From the NCBI GenBank assembly GCA_023409835.1, contig JAEYQV010000023.1, forward strand, positions 1 to 52,134: a stretch of 52,134 bases of DNA. Reading direction: 5' to 3'. A program made the translations under genes and the position numbers. This DNA is from Bacillota bacterium (lineage in GTDB: Bacteria > Bacillota > Clostridia > Lachnospirales > Lachnospiraceae). The notes below the pieces were generated by a model. It saw only the letters and a list, made by a program, of their open reading frames with translations. It searched no databases and was not told the DNA's origin. This document shows positions 1 through 6,970 of this stretch, piece by piece; the first letter of the stretch is position 1; every line of letters begins with the position of its first letter.

Positions 1-198
1 TCCCTTCGGTTTGCCAAGATGGGAGCACAGAATAACCTTACCGCCATCATTGATTAACTTCTTGATGGTGGGCAGAGCCTCTACAAGACGTACCTCATCG
101 GTAATCTTGCCTTCAATGATCGGAACATTAAAATCACATCTTACTAAAACTCTTTTGCCTTTGACATTGATATCGTCAACAGATTTCTTATTTAACAT
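1..198 (-). CDS. pgk: phosphoglycerate kinase, N-terminal part (cut by window edge)
   Basis: The first 66 codons of phosphoglycerate kinase are visible and the rest lies beyond the left edge. The enzyme transfers a phosphate from 1,3-bisphosphoglycerate to ADP in cytosolic glycolysis. The N-terminus begins MLNKKSVDDINVKGKRVLVR and continues with the substrate-binding stretch CDFNVP, then a DEVRLVEALPTI segment and a SHLGKPKG motif, all typical of the family. The ATG at 198 is preceded by an AAAGGAGT ribosome-binding site. It lies just downstream of gapA on the same strand, separated by a strong hairpin terminator, so the two glycolytic genes are neighbours but probably not fully co-expressed. 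Confidence 0.95.
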   Translation of the reverse strand, partial: MLNKKSVDDINVKGKRVLVRCDFNVPIIEGKITDEVRLVEALPTIKKLINDGGKVILCSHLGKPKG

Positions 199-239
199 TG
201 TAATAACTCCTTTCGAGGATTTTATTTTCATGTAAAACA

Positions 240-274
240 ATAAAATAAGGGTCCGGTCCTGATCGACCGGACCC
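240..274 (-). terminator. terminator after gapA
   Basis: A perfect 10-bp GC-rich stem (249-258 with 265-274) closes a 6-base loop and is followed on the minus strand by a T-rich tract. It sits between gapA and pgk and may act as a partial terminator between them. Confidence 0.85.
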
Positions 275-293
275 ATAATGGATCAATGAATTA

Positions 294-1304
294 TTACTGA
301 AGCTCTGCAAAGAATTTAATGGTTCTTACCATCTGGCTTGTATACGAATTCTCGTTATCGTACCAGGAAACAACCTTTACTAAGGTCTTGTCGCCCATAT
401 CCATGCACTTGGTCTGTGTAGCATCGAATAATGAACCATAAGTAATGCCGATGATATCGGAGGACACGATCTCGTCCTCAGTGTAGCCGAAGGATGCGCT
501 CTGAGCTGCCTTCATTGCTGCATTAACCTGATCCTTGGTAACCTTACCGTTAACAACTGCTGTTAAGATGGTGGTGGAACCTGTAGGAACAGGAACTCTC
601 TGTGCAGCGCCGTCTAACTTGCCGGATAACTCAGGAATTACAAGGCCGATTGCCTTAGCAGCACCTGTGGAGTTAGGAACGATATTTACTGCAGCAGCAC
701 GTGCTCTTCTTAAATCACCCTTAGCGTGAGGGCCGTCCAGTGTCATCTGATCACCGGTATATGCATGAATGGTTACCATGTAACCTTTATCAATTGCAGC
801 TAATTTATTTAATACATCTGCCATAGGAGCTAAGCAGTTAGTTGTGCAGGAAGCTGCAGAGATGATGGTGTCGCTTGCCTTTAAGATATTCTCGTTAACG
901 CTGAATACTACGGTAGGAAGATCATCACCAGCCGGTGCGGAGATAACAACCTTCTTAGCACCTGCATCGATATGTGCCTGAGATTTTGCCTTGGATGCGA
1001 AGAAACCTGTGCACTCCAGAACTACATCTACACCAAGCTTGCCCCACGGTAAATCAGCAGGGTTCTTCTGAGCATAAATCTGAATCTCTTTGCCGTCAAC
1101 AACGATGGAATTATCCTTAGCTACAACTGTATCAGCCTTCGCATATCTGCCCTGTGCGGAATCGTATTTTAATAAGTGTGCTAACATCTTAGCATCTGTT
1201 AAATCGTTAATTGCAACGATCTCATAACCTTCTGCACCGAACATCTGTCTGAATGCAAGACGGCCGATACGTCCAAAACCATTAATTGCTACTTTTACTG
1301 CCAT
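294..1304 (-). CDS. gapA: glyceraldehyde-3-phosphate dehydrogenase, type I
   Basis: This 336-residue protein is glycolytic GAPDH, which oxidises glyceraldehyde-3-phosphate with NAD and phosphate to 1,3-bisphosphoglycerate in the cytosol. The N-terminal Rossmann motif NGFGRIGR is present. The catalytic cysteine is Cys153 in SAASCTTNC. Later family motifs include HAYTGDQ, RRARAAAVNIVP and SWYDNENSY near the C-terminus. Length is normal for the family. The ATG at 1304 follows a good AGGAGGA site. The next gene downstream is pgk. Upstream lies an unusually long leader with potential RNA structure, described separately. Identification is secure. Confidence 0.98.
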   Translation of the reverse strand: MAVKVAINGFGRIGRLAFRQMFGAEGYEIVAINDLTDAKMLAHLLKYDSAQGRYAKADTVVAKDNSIVVDGKEIQIYAQKNPADLPWGKLGVDVVLECTGFFASKAKSQAHIDAGAKKVVISAPAGDDLPTVVFSVNENILKASDTIISAASCTTNCLAPMADVLNKLAAIDKGYMVTIHAYTGDQMTLDGPHAKGDLRRARAAAVNIVPNSTGAAKAIGLVIPELSGKLDGAAQRVPVPTGSTTILTAVVNGKVTKDQVNAAMKAAQSASFGYTEDEIVSSDIIGITYGSLFDATQTKCMDMGDKTLVKVVSWYDNENSYTSQMVRTIKFFAELQ

Positions 1305-1334
1305 GATTTAATTCCTCCTAATTAAATATTTATT

Positions 1335-1450
1335 TGTATAACAACACCAAGGTCTCCTACAGGAAACATTGTAAGGCATGCACCGCATGCGTTGTCACCG
1401 GAGGCATTGTTATAACGTACATTTTGAGTCTGATTCTTGAGAAAATGCCT
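1335..1450 (-). ncRNA. candidate structured leader RNA of gapA
   Basis: The predicted gapA transcript has about 170 untranslated bases. An 8-bp closing stem pairs 1407-1414 with 1337-1344. Inside it are a 6-bp hairpin GCATGC-GGT-GCATGC and a short TCCT/AGGA hairpin. A second possible stem pairs 1444-1450 with 1402-1408 and overlaps the first by two bases, so the two arrangements compete. No known riboswitch class is recognised, and no terminator follows the structure. This is inference from base pairing only. Confidence 0.45.
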
Positions 1451-1484
1451 ACTAAGCCATGATTGATAAATTTTTCTCAATCAC

Positions 1485-1513
1485 ATTTTACCTAATTCAA
1501 GTAGAAATATCAA
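1485..1513 (-). promoter_or_regulatory. sigma-A promoter of gapA
   Basis: Minus strand TTGATA (1508-1513), a 17-base spacer and TAAAAT (1485-1490). The predicted start of transcription is near 1478, which gives the roughly 170-base gapA leader. The stretch 1514-1716 is AT-rich and shows no gene. Confidence 0.7.
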
Positions 1514-1716
1514 GAACTTATTTCTATTTTAGAGAATATTATGATAATGTTGGTTTTTTATTTAGTAGCTGGATTTTTTTTGTGCATTTTTAAATAACTA
1601 ATTTCTACTTATTCTTACTTTTTTATCTTAAAAGTTTAGTTAACATACCTATTAAAGCTCATATGCCTCTTATCATAGCATATCCTATAATAAAGATGCA
1701 AATCATTTGTATATGA

Positions 1717-1980
1717 TTAAGTAAATTTTTCCGTATCGCTTTTCATTTTGCCCTGTTGATCCGTGTGGGCAGCAATCCATCTCTTACTGCCGACCATTCC
1801 TGCACTTCCCGGTGCGCCTGCGCTCTGAACCTTATTATTCTCTAACAACTTATCAGTATTTACCGCAGAGCCGAGCGGAGTGATATTTCCTTCCTTTCCT
1901 GTACCCATATCTGTCGTGAAAATAGCCGTTCCCGTACTTCTCTTTTTTAGGTTTTCAAGTTTATCGTTATTATCTGCCAT
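1717..1980 (-). CDS. small hydrophilic protein of unknown function
   Basis: An 87-residue, highly hydrophilic protein rich in Asn, Lys, Gly, Ser and Thr. It has no membrane segment, no signal peptide and no cysteines. It begins MADNNDKLENLKKRSTGTAI and has a Gly/Ala-rich middle. It is supported as a real gene by a strong AAAGGAGT site 6-7 bases before the ATG at 1980 and by its position between two termination/promoter regions. It lies directly downstream of spo0A but behind a terminator, so it is probably its own transcription unit. I do not recognise the family. A role in sporulation would be a guess from location only. Confidence 0.7.
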   Translation of the reverse strand: MADNNDKLENLKKRSTGTAIFTTDMGTGKEGNITPLGSAVNTDKLLENNKVQSAGAPGSAGMVGSKRWIAAHTDQQGKMKSDTEKFT

Positions 1981-2058
1981 GATTCATACTCCTTTCAAGT
2001 CATTCAGAATTATTATTTCTGATTAACCGATAAGATATTCAAGGTAGATATGCAACGC

Positions 2059-2089
2059 AAAAGAGCCGGCTTAAATCGCCGACTCTTTT
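2059..2089 (-). terminator. terminator after spo0A
   Basis: A 12-bp stem (2059-2070 with 2078-2089, one G-U pair when transcribed) with a 7-base loop ends in four T on both strands. It follows spo0A and separates it from the small gene 1717-1980. Confidence 0.75.
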
Positions 2090-2142
2090 CTCTCTCCCTA
2101 ACGTGATGCCGTTTTACGACATCTCTAATAACCAATTCATTA

Positions 2143-2943
2143 CTATGCTCTAAGCTTATATTCCAGACGGATCTTATCTGCAATCAGAGCAACAAATTCC
2201 GAGTTGGTCGGTTTGCCCTTTCCGTTACTTACGGTGTATCCGAACAGCTCATCAATTGTGTCCATCTTGCCTCTGCTCCAAGCGACCTCAATTGCATGAC
2301 GGATTGCTCTCTCTACCCTGCTGGGCGTGGTCTTATGACGTTTAGCAATCGAAGGATATAGGAGCTTCGTAATAGAGTTCAGCATCTCAGCGTCATTTAC
2401 TGACATCATAATTGCATCTCTTAAGTACTGGTAGCCTTTAATATGTGCGGGTACTCCTATCTCATGAATGATATTCGTAACATCGGATTCTAAGTTTCGT
2501 TCCATATAAGCACTCTTATTCTCATAAGCACTTACTCTGTGGTTATCAATCAGCTTATTATGATAGTCTCCCTTGATCTGTTTAATCCTTGATAACACCA
2601 CATTATTATCAAAGGGTTTCATAATATAGTAGTTCGCCCCTAATTCAAATGCGTTTTCTGTAACTCCTTCTTGCCCTATTGCAGTAATGACAATGAAGGA
2701 AGGACTTTTCTTAAATTCGGAATCCCGTCTTACCTTCTCCATAACACCGAGCCCGTCCAGCTTCGGCATAATTAAATCCAATAATACGACATCCGGTTTT
2801 TTCTCTTTGATCATTTCCAATGCATCGATACCATTTTCCGACTTGCCTACTACTTCGATATCAGCATCCTCCTTCAGGATATCCTCCAAAAGGTTGACCA
2901 TCCTTTCATTGTCATCAACAATTGCCACATTAATCTTTCCCAT
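2143..2943 (-). CDS. spo0A: sporulation master regulator Spo0A
   Basis: This 266-residue response regulator controls entry into sporulation. The receiver domain (about residues 1-120) has the acidic pair Asp10-Asp11, the phospho-accepting Asp56 in LLDLIMPKLDG, and the conserved Lys in MKPFDN. A linker leads to the Spo0A-specific DNA-binding domain (about 145-266), which contains HEIGVPAHIKGYQYLRDAI, PSIAKRHKTTPSRVERAIRH and GKPTNSEFVALIADK. In the Spo0A family the phosphorylated dimer binds 0A-boxes (TGTCGAA). Start at 2943 follows a GGAGG site at 11 bases. It sits downstream of recN-spoIVB in the order known from Bacillus and Clostridia. Two candidate promoters lie upstream, one with a 0A-box. 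Confidence 0.98.
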   Translation of the reverse strand: MGKINVAIVDDNERMVNLLEDILKEDADIEVVGKSENGIDALEMIKEKKPDVVLLDLIMPKLDGLGVMEKVRRDSEFKKSPSFIVITAIGQEGVTENAFELGANYYIMKPFDNNVVLSRIKQIKGDYHNKLIDNHRVSAYENKSAYMERNLESDVTNIIHEIGVPAHIKGYQYLRDAIMMSVNDAEMLNSITKLLYPSIAKRHKTTPSRVERAIRHAIEVAWSRGKMDTIDELFGYTVSNGKGKPTNSEFVALIADKIRLEYKLRA

Positions 2944-3099
2944 TTACCATCCAACCTCCATAACATTATTCTAATTCTACTCAGTTTATAGTACCTTGAT
3001 AATCCATCTCCCAATGACCGATTGGTTGTCCGTACATTAAATTTCACTTTTTGTGTTGTTGAGTTAATCATTTTGTTGTTCATGGTGTTTATGACTATT

Positions 3100-3128
3100 A
3101 TTATAAATCTTCCATAATTTACAGTCAA
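3100..3128 (-). promoter_or_regulatory. proximal sigma-A promoter of spo0A
   Basis: Minus strand TTGACT (3123-3128), 17-base spacer, TATAAT (3100-3105). The predicted start is near 3093, leaving a leader of about 150 bases before spo0A. Confidence 0.7.
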
Positions 3129-3304
3129 TAACTATCGCATTAGCAATACTGCCAAATTATAAATGTAAATGTACGACTTTTTTTATTAACTTTTTACATA
3201 AATAGTCATATAGTACCACTAAATCCAAGATTTCAACATTTTCAATGTATCTTGAACGCAAGATTATCTGTAAATTTTTACCATACTGAAATTATATCTG
3301 CATC

Positions 3305-3344
3305 ATTATAAACATTCAAATGGTTCTTATCGCACCATTCGACA
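3305..3344 (-). promoter_or_regulatory. distal spo0A promoter with 0A-box
   Basis: Minus strand TGTCGAA (3338-3344), a perfect 0A-box, lies just upstream of a poor -35 (GCGATA, 3328-3333), a 17-base spacer and a perfect -10 TATAAT (3305-3310). A 0A-box abutting a weak -35 is the known arrangement of Spo0A-activated sigma-A promoters. Autoregulation of spo0A is inferred. The 2944-3495 gap holds these promoters and no other gene that I can support. Confidence 0.55.
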
Positions 3345-3495
3345 GATATCATAAGGACATATTAGGAGAAAAATCTGTAACCACAATATTTTGTAGAACT
3401 GGAAATATTATACAGTTTATTTGCTGTTGGATAGTTTACAATCAATATATTTTATATAATTTTTCGTCGACTTCTTTTTATAACAAAAGATATCC

Positions 3496-4779
3496 TTATT
3501 CTAAATTATTTACCATGTTTTCGATAAAAGTACCGTAACCTTTGGTTGAATCCTGTATAAATACATGTGTAACCGCACCAATTATTTTATTATTTTGAAT
3601 AATAGGGCTGCCGCTCATCCCCTGAACAATACCGCCGGTTGCATTTAACAGTCGTTCATCCGTAATGCGGATTACCAGTCCCTTGCTATGATTGCTATTT
3701 CCCATATCCACATTTTCTATCTCGATTTCGTAATCGCTTACTTTATCGTCAACCATACATCTGACATAAGCCTTTCCCTTTTTAACCTCCTGCTTCAGAC
3801 CTATTTTCAACGGCTTCATATTCTCCAGACCAGAATATCTTCTGTCTACATTACCAAAGATGCCTTGATAGGTATTTTCTGTGATCTCACCGATTTTGTA
3901 TCGGTCCTGCTGCCGGATCATTCCGATCAGCTCTCCCGGTTCTCCTTCCTTCCCCTTTACGATTGACATGATCTCTGCCTGGTAGATGGTTCCGTCCCTG
4001 ATCTCCATCAATAGACCGGTATCAATATCCGTAATACCATGACCCAGTGCGCCGAAGTGTCCGTCAGGGGAGATAAAGGTCAACGTTCCAATCCCCTGGG
4101 TATTATCACGGATCCAGGCTCCAATCTTATAGCTACCGCTTGCTGTCTTTACCGGAGTTATCTTTACAGACATATTCTCATCATTTCTCCGGATCAGAAG
4201 GTTGATATCCTGACCGTTTGATTTTTGAATCTCCTTGATCAATTCATTTTTTTCACTGACAGACTTACCGTTAATCGCCAGAATATAATCGCCTGATTTC
4301 AACTTATTACTTATCGGCTCATAATTCAACCCATCCTCACCGGTAATCCTACCGTTTCCCAGGACCAGAATTCCGTCTGTCTCTATATAGATACCGATCG
4401 GGGTACCGCAGGGAATCAATTCTGCCGTATCAATAACATCCAGTGATATGTTCTTGAAGTTAAATAAACCGAACAGCTTCAGACTGATATTATAGCTTCC
4501 TGTTTCGGAGGACTCTAAAGTAAAAGGCCGATTCATATCAAATTCTATCTCATTAGAAGGAACTCTTAAATCATTTACACTGATCGTCCCTATGTCACCT
4601 GTCGTAATATTCGCTTCCACCGGCATATTAAAATCGAATTTCTGTTGGGTGTCCACCAGTATTTTAATCTCATCCGGTATGCTTCTCTCTATGTGATAAT
4701 ATGTTAAACCTGCAATCGCAATGATATTTAAGCAAAATACATATATTAAGATCCTTCTGTATCTTCTTCTACTCCTCAT
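3496..4779 (-). CDS. spoIVB: SpoIVB serine peptidase
   Basis: SpoIVB is the forespore-secreted peptidase that signals across the intermembrane space to trigger pro-sigma-K processing in the mother cell. The protein has a basic N-terminus and one membrane segment (about residues 10-25), a PDZ domain in the middle (around the NKLKSGDYILAINGKSV region), and a C-terminal S55 peptidase domain with the His-containing motif GALGHGI and the catalytic-serine motif GMSGSP. An in-frame ATG at 4794 exists, but the GAGGTG site lies 7 bases before the ATG at 4779, giving 427 residues beginning MRSRRRYRR. It lies between recN and spo0A, the conserved order, and a hairpin terminator separates it from recN. 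Confidence 0.95.
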   Translation of the reverse strand: MRSRRRYRRILIYVFCLNIIAIAGLTYYHIERSIPDEIKILVDTQQKFDFNMPVEANITTGDIGTISVNDLRVPSNEIEFDMNRPFTLESSETGSYNISLKLFGLFNFKNISLDVIDTAELIPCGTPIGIYIETDGILVLGNGRITGEDGLNYEPISNKLKSGDYILAINGKSVSEKNELIKEIQKSNGQDINLLIRRNDENMSVKITPVKTASGSYKIGAWIRDNTQGIGTLTFISPDGHFGALGHGITDIDTGLLMEIRDGTIYQAEIMSIVKGKEGEPGELIGMIRQQDRYKIGEITENTYQGIFGNVDRRYSGLENMKPLKIGLKQEVKKGKAYVRCMVDDKVSDYEIEIENVDMGNSNHSKGLVIRITDERLLNATGGIVQGMSGSPIIQNNKIIGAVTHVFIQDSTKGYGTFIENMVNNLE

Positions 4780-4872
4780 CCTTTCACACCTCATGTCATT
4801 CTTCTATGCGTAGTTATCCTCTTATACCGAAAATCACCCTGCTAACCGATGCCTGCTTAGCATTACAAAATC

Positions 4873-4911
4873 ACAAAGAGGATATACAATAGTATTGTAT
4901 ATCCTCTTTGT
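4873..4911 (-). terminator. terminator after recN
   Basis: A perfect 18-bp inverted repeat (4873-4890 with 4894-4911) with a 3-base loop is followed on the minus strand by a T-rich tract. It lies 22 bases past the recN stop. Confidence 0.9.
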
Positions 4912-4933
4912 TAGTATTCTCGGTTTTTATTTT

Positions 4934-6619
4934 TTAAAGCGTGTATATTTTAGTAGAAGAAGCCAGTTCTTTCATCTCTTTCGCATTTTCCCTCACCCTG
5001 TCAGTTATTACCGCTCCACCCAGGATTCGAGCTAATTCTTCAATCTGTTCCGGCTCATCCAGTTCTCTGATTAAGGTCTGAGTTGTAGTTTTGTCAGTCT
5101 GCTTCTCAATTACAAAATGGGAATCCGCCATTGCTGCAATCTGTGCCAGATGGGTAATACAGATAATCTGGTGGTGTCTGGCAATGAACGATAACTGCTC
5201 GGAAACCTTCTGAGCTGTTCTTCCGCTGATACCTACATCAATCTCATCGAAGATCAGGGTTTCAATCTCATCCTTATCCGCCAATACGGATTTGATCCCC
5301 AGCATAATACGTGACAGCTCACCGCCGGATGCAACCCTGGAAAGCGGCTTCAGTTCTTCGCCCGGATTCGTTGAGATGATAAATTCCGCATCATCAAAGC
5401 CATTCACCGAATAACTTCCGGTTCGTTCAAAAATCATTTCAAACTGAACATCCAGAAAGTTCAAAGCCAGCAAAGCTTCTCGTATTCTAGTAGTCAGCTC
5501 CTTCGACTTCATCTTTCGGATGTCGGATAATTTACCGCAGAGCATTTTTAAGCTTGCTTCCTCTTCCTCCAGAGACTTCTTCAGCTTCTCCATAAATACA
5601 TCATAGTCCTGATATTTAAGAAGCTTCTCTTCGCATTCCCTGCAATAGCGGATAATTCCCTCAATGGAATTTCCGTACTTTTGTTTCAAATGATTGATCA
5701 GATCCAGTCTTCTGGTGACCTGATCCAGTTCTTCTTCATTGTTCTCCATACCATCGATATATTGTGATAATCCCCGGTTAAAATCGTTAATCATCGCCTC
5801 GATATCGGTTGCCTGTGAAAGAAAATCTCCGATCGCCTCATCGTATTCCGTAAGCTTCATCAATAGCTTAAGTGCTCTTCCGGCAGAATCTCCGGCAGCA
5901 TCTGCTTCATAGCCCATATATTTATGAACATTCTGAAGTCCTTCCGAAATAGTATTTGCATTGGCTAATTTTTTATAAGTAACCGTCAGTTCCTCATCCT
6001 CACCGGGAATCAAAGCTGCACTTTTGATCTCATTCACTTCATATTCTAAAAAGGAGATTTCTCTGAGACGCTTCTCTTCATCGATTCCGGCATTCTCATA
6101 TTCCTGCTTCAAGCTCATATATCGCTTATAGCTTTGTTCCAGATCAAGCTTAAGGCTTCCAATCTCATTCTTCGCAAAACGATCTACTATATCCAGATGC
6201 TTTGCCTTATTCAGCAGGGATTGATGCTCATGCTGACCGTGGATATCAATCAATAACCCGGCTATCGAAGCCAGTGCATTCCCGGTCACATTCTCCCCGT
6301 TAATTCTTAGGATGCTTCGGTTTGGCATAATCTTACGAGTTATAATAATCTGGTTATCCTCCACCGGAAGCTCCAGCTCGCGCAGCATAGCAAAAACCTT
6401 CTCATCCTGCGTCTCAAAAACCAGTTCAACCAAGGCATATTCTGCACCGCTTCTTAGAATATCCTTCGGTACCTTAGCTCCGAGTGCGGCATTGATTGAA
6501 CCGATGATGATGGATTTACCGGCGCCAGTCTCACCGGTCATGATATTCAGATGATCCTTGAAGTTCACTTCTACTTCGTTAATAATGGCAAAATTCTTGA
6601 CATGAAGACTGACTAACAT
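4934..6619 (-). CDS. recN: DNA repair protein RecN
   Basis: RecN is an SMC-like ATPase that gathers broken DNA ends during double-strand break repair. The 561-residue length is normal. The N-terminal Walker A motif is GETGAGKS at residues 29-36. A coiled-coil region spans about 150-380. The C-terminal half has the ABC signature region LSRVASGGELSRIMLGIK and the Walker B LIFDEIDVGISG, followed by ITHLAQIAAMAD. A strong AGGAGGAGG site precedes the ATG at 6619. The promoter overlaps a LexA/SOS box, which fits known SOS control of recN in many bacteria. The neighbouring genes spoIVB and spo0A are in conserved order, but argR lies 20 kb away behind inserted genes. Confidence 0.97.
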   Translation of the reverse strand: MLVSLHVKNFAIINEVEVNFKDHLNIMTGETGAGKSIIIGSINAALGAKVPKDILRSGAEYALVELVFETQDEKVFAMLRELELPVEDNQIIITRKIMPNRSILRINGENVTGNALASIAGLLIDIHGQHEHQSLLNKAKHLDIVDRFAKNEIGSLKLDLEQSYKRYMSLKQEYENAGIDEEKRLREISFLEYEVNEIKSAALIPGEDEELTVTYKKLANANTISEGLQNVHKYMGYEADAAGDSAGRALKLLMKLTEYDEAIGDFLSQATDIEAMINDFNRGLSQYIDGMENNEEELDQVTRRLDLINHLKQKYGNSIEGIIRYCRECEEKLLKYQDYDVFMEKLKKSLEEEEASLKMLCGKLSDIRKMKSKELTTRIREALLALNFLDVQFEMIFERTGSYSVNGFDDAEFIISTNPGEELKPLSRVASGGELSRIMLGIKSVLADKDEIETLIFDEIDVGISGRTAQKVSEQLSFIARHHQIICITHLAQIAAMADSHFVIEKQTDKTTTQTLIRELDEPEQIEELARILGGAVITDRVRENAKEMKELASSTKIYTL

Positions 6620-6662
6620 TTGCCTCCTCCTAACTTATCCTCTGGTGTCTCTACTTAAAAAT

Positions 6663-6674
6663 AAACGTATGTTC
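6663..6674 (-). promoter_or_regulatory. LexA (SOS) box at recN
   Basis: Minus strand GAACATACGTTT matches the Firmicutes LexA/DinR pattern GAAC-N4-GTTY. It lies immediately downstream of the -10 element, over the predicted start of transcription, where a repressor would block initiation. Confidence 0.7.
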
Positions 6675-6681
6675 TGAAAGT

Positions 6682-6710
6682 ATTGTAGCATAATGGAAAT
6701 ATTTTATCAA
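6682..6710 (-). promoter_or_regulatory. sigma-A promoter of recN
   Basis: Minus strand TTGATA (6705-6710), 17-base spacer, TACAAT (6682-6687). The predicted start is near 6675, inside the LexA box. Confidence 0.75.
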
Positions 6711-6845
6711 TCTTATCTCTTTGTCATTTTATTTTTTTGTTTATTTGAATAATATTATTCGAAAAAATGATCAAAATAACGATAATGTTCGGGTACTGTC
6801 TTACAGACAGCTCCTTAACCGGGCGGATTTTGAGTAAAAAACGAA

Positions 6846-6880
6846 ACCGGATTGTCTGCCTGTGGCTGCCTACCGCCAAC
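6846..6880 (+). repeat. single copy of a dispersed folded intergenic repeat
   Basis: The segment reads CCGGATTGTCTGCCTGTGGC and ends in TGCCTACCGCCAAC. It closely matches the three tandem copies at 16255-16351. It lies between the Big_2 protein terminator and recN. Confidence 0.6.
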
Positions 6881-6924
6881 AAAAAGCCCTGAAGGCTCGG
6901 ATTATTTCCGGTTCCTCAGGGCTT
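6881..6924 (-). terminator. terminator after the Big_2 surface protein
   Basis: On the minus strand AAGCCCTGA pairs with TCAGGGCTT across an imperfect inner stem and is followed by TTTTTG. Confidence 0.85.
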
Positions 6925-6970
6925 AATATTTGTATCCCAGTGATTCATCTATCCTGGTGTTCTTTTATGC

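Noticed and set aside
1335..1450. T-box, THF, c-di-GMP or other known riboswitch in the gapA leader
   Set aside because: None of the conserved sequence elements of these classes was seen.
2874..3128. Minus-strand open frame in front of spo0A
   Set aside because: It overlaps the spo0A start in another frame and begins inside a predicted promoter.
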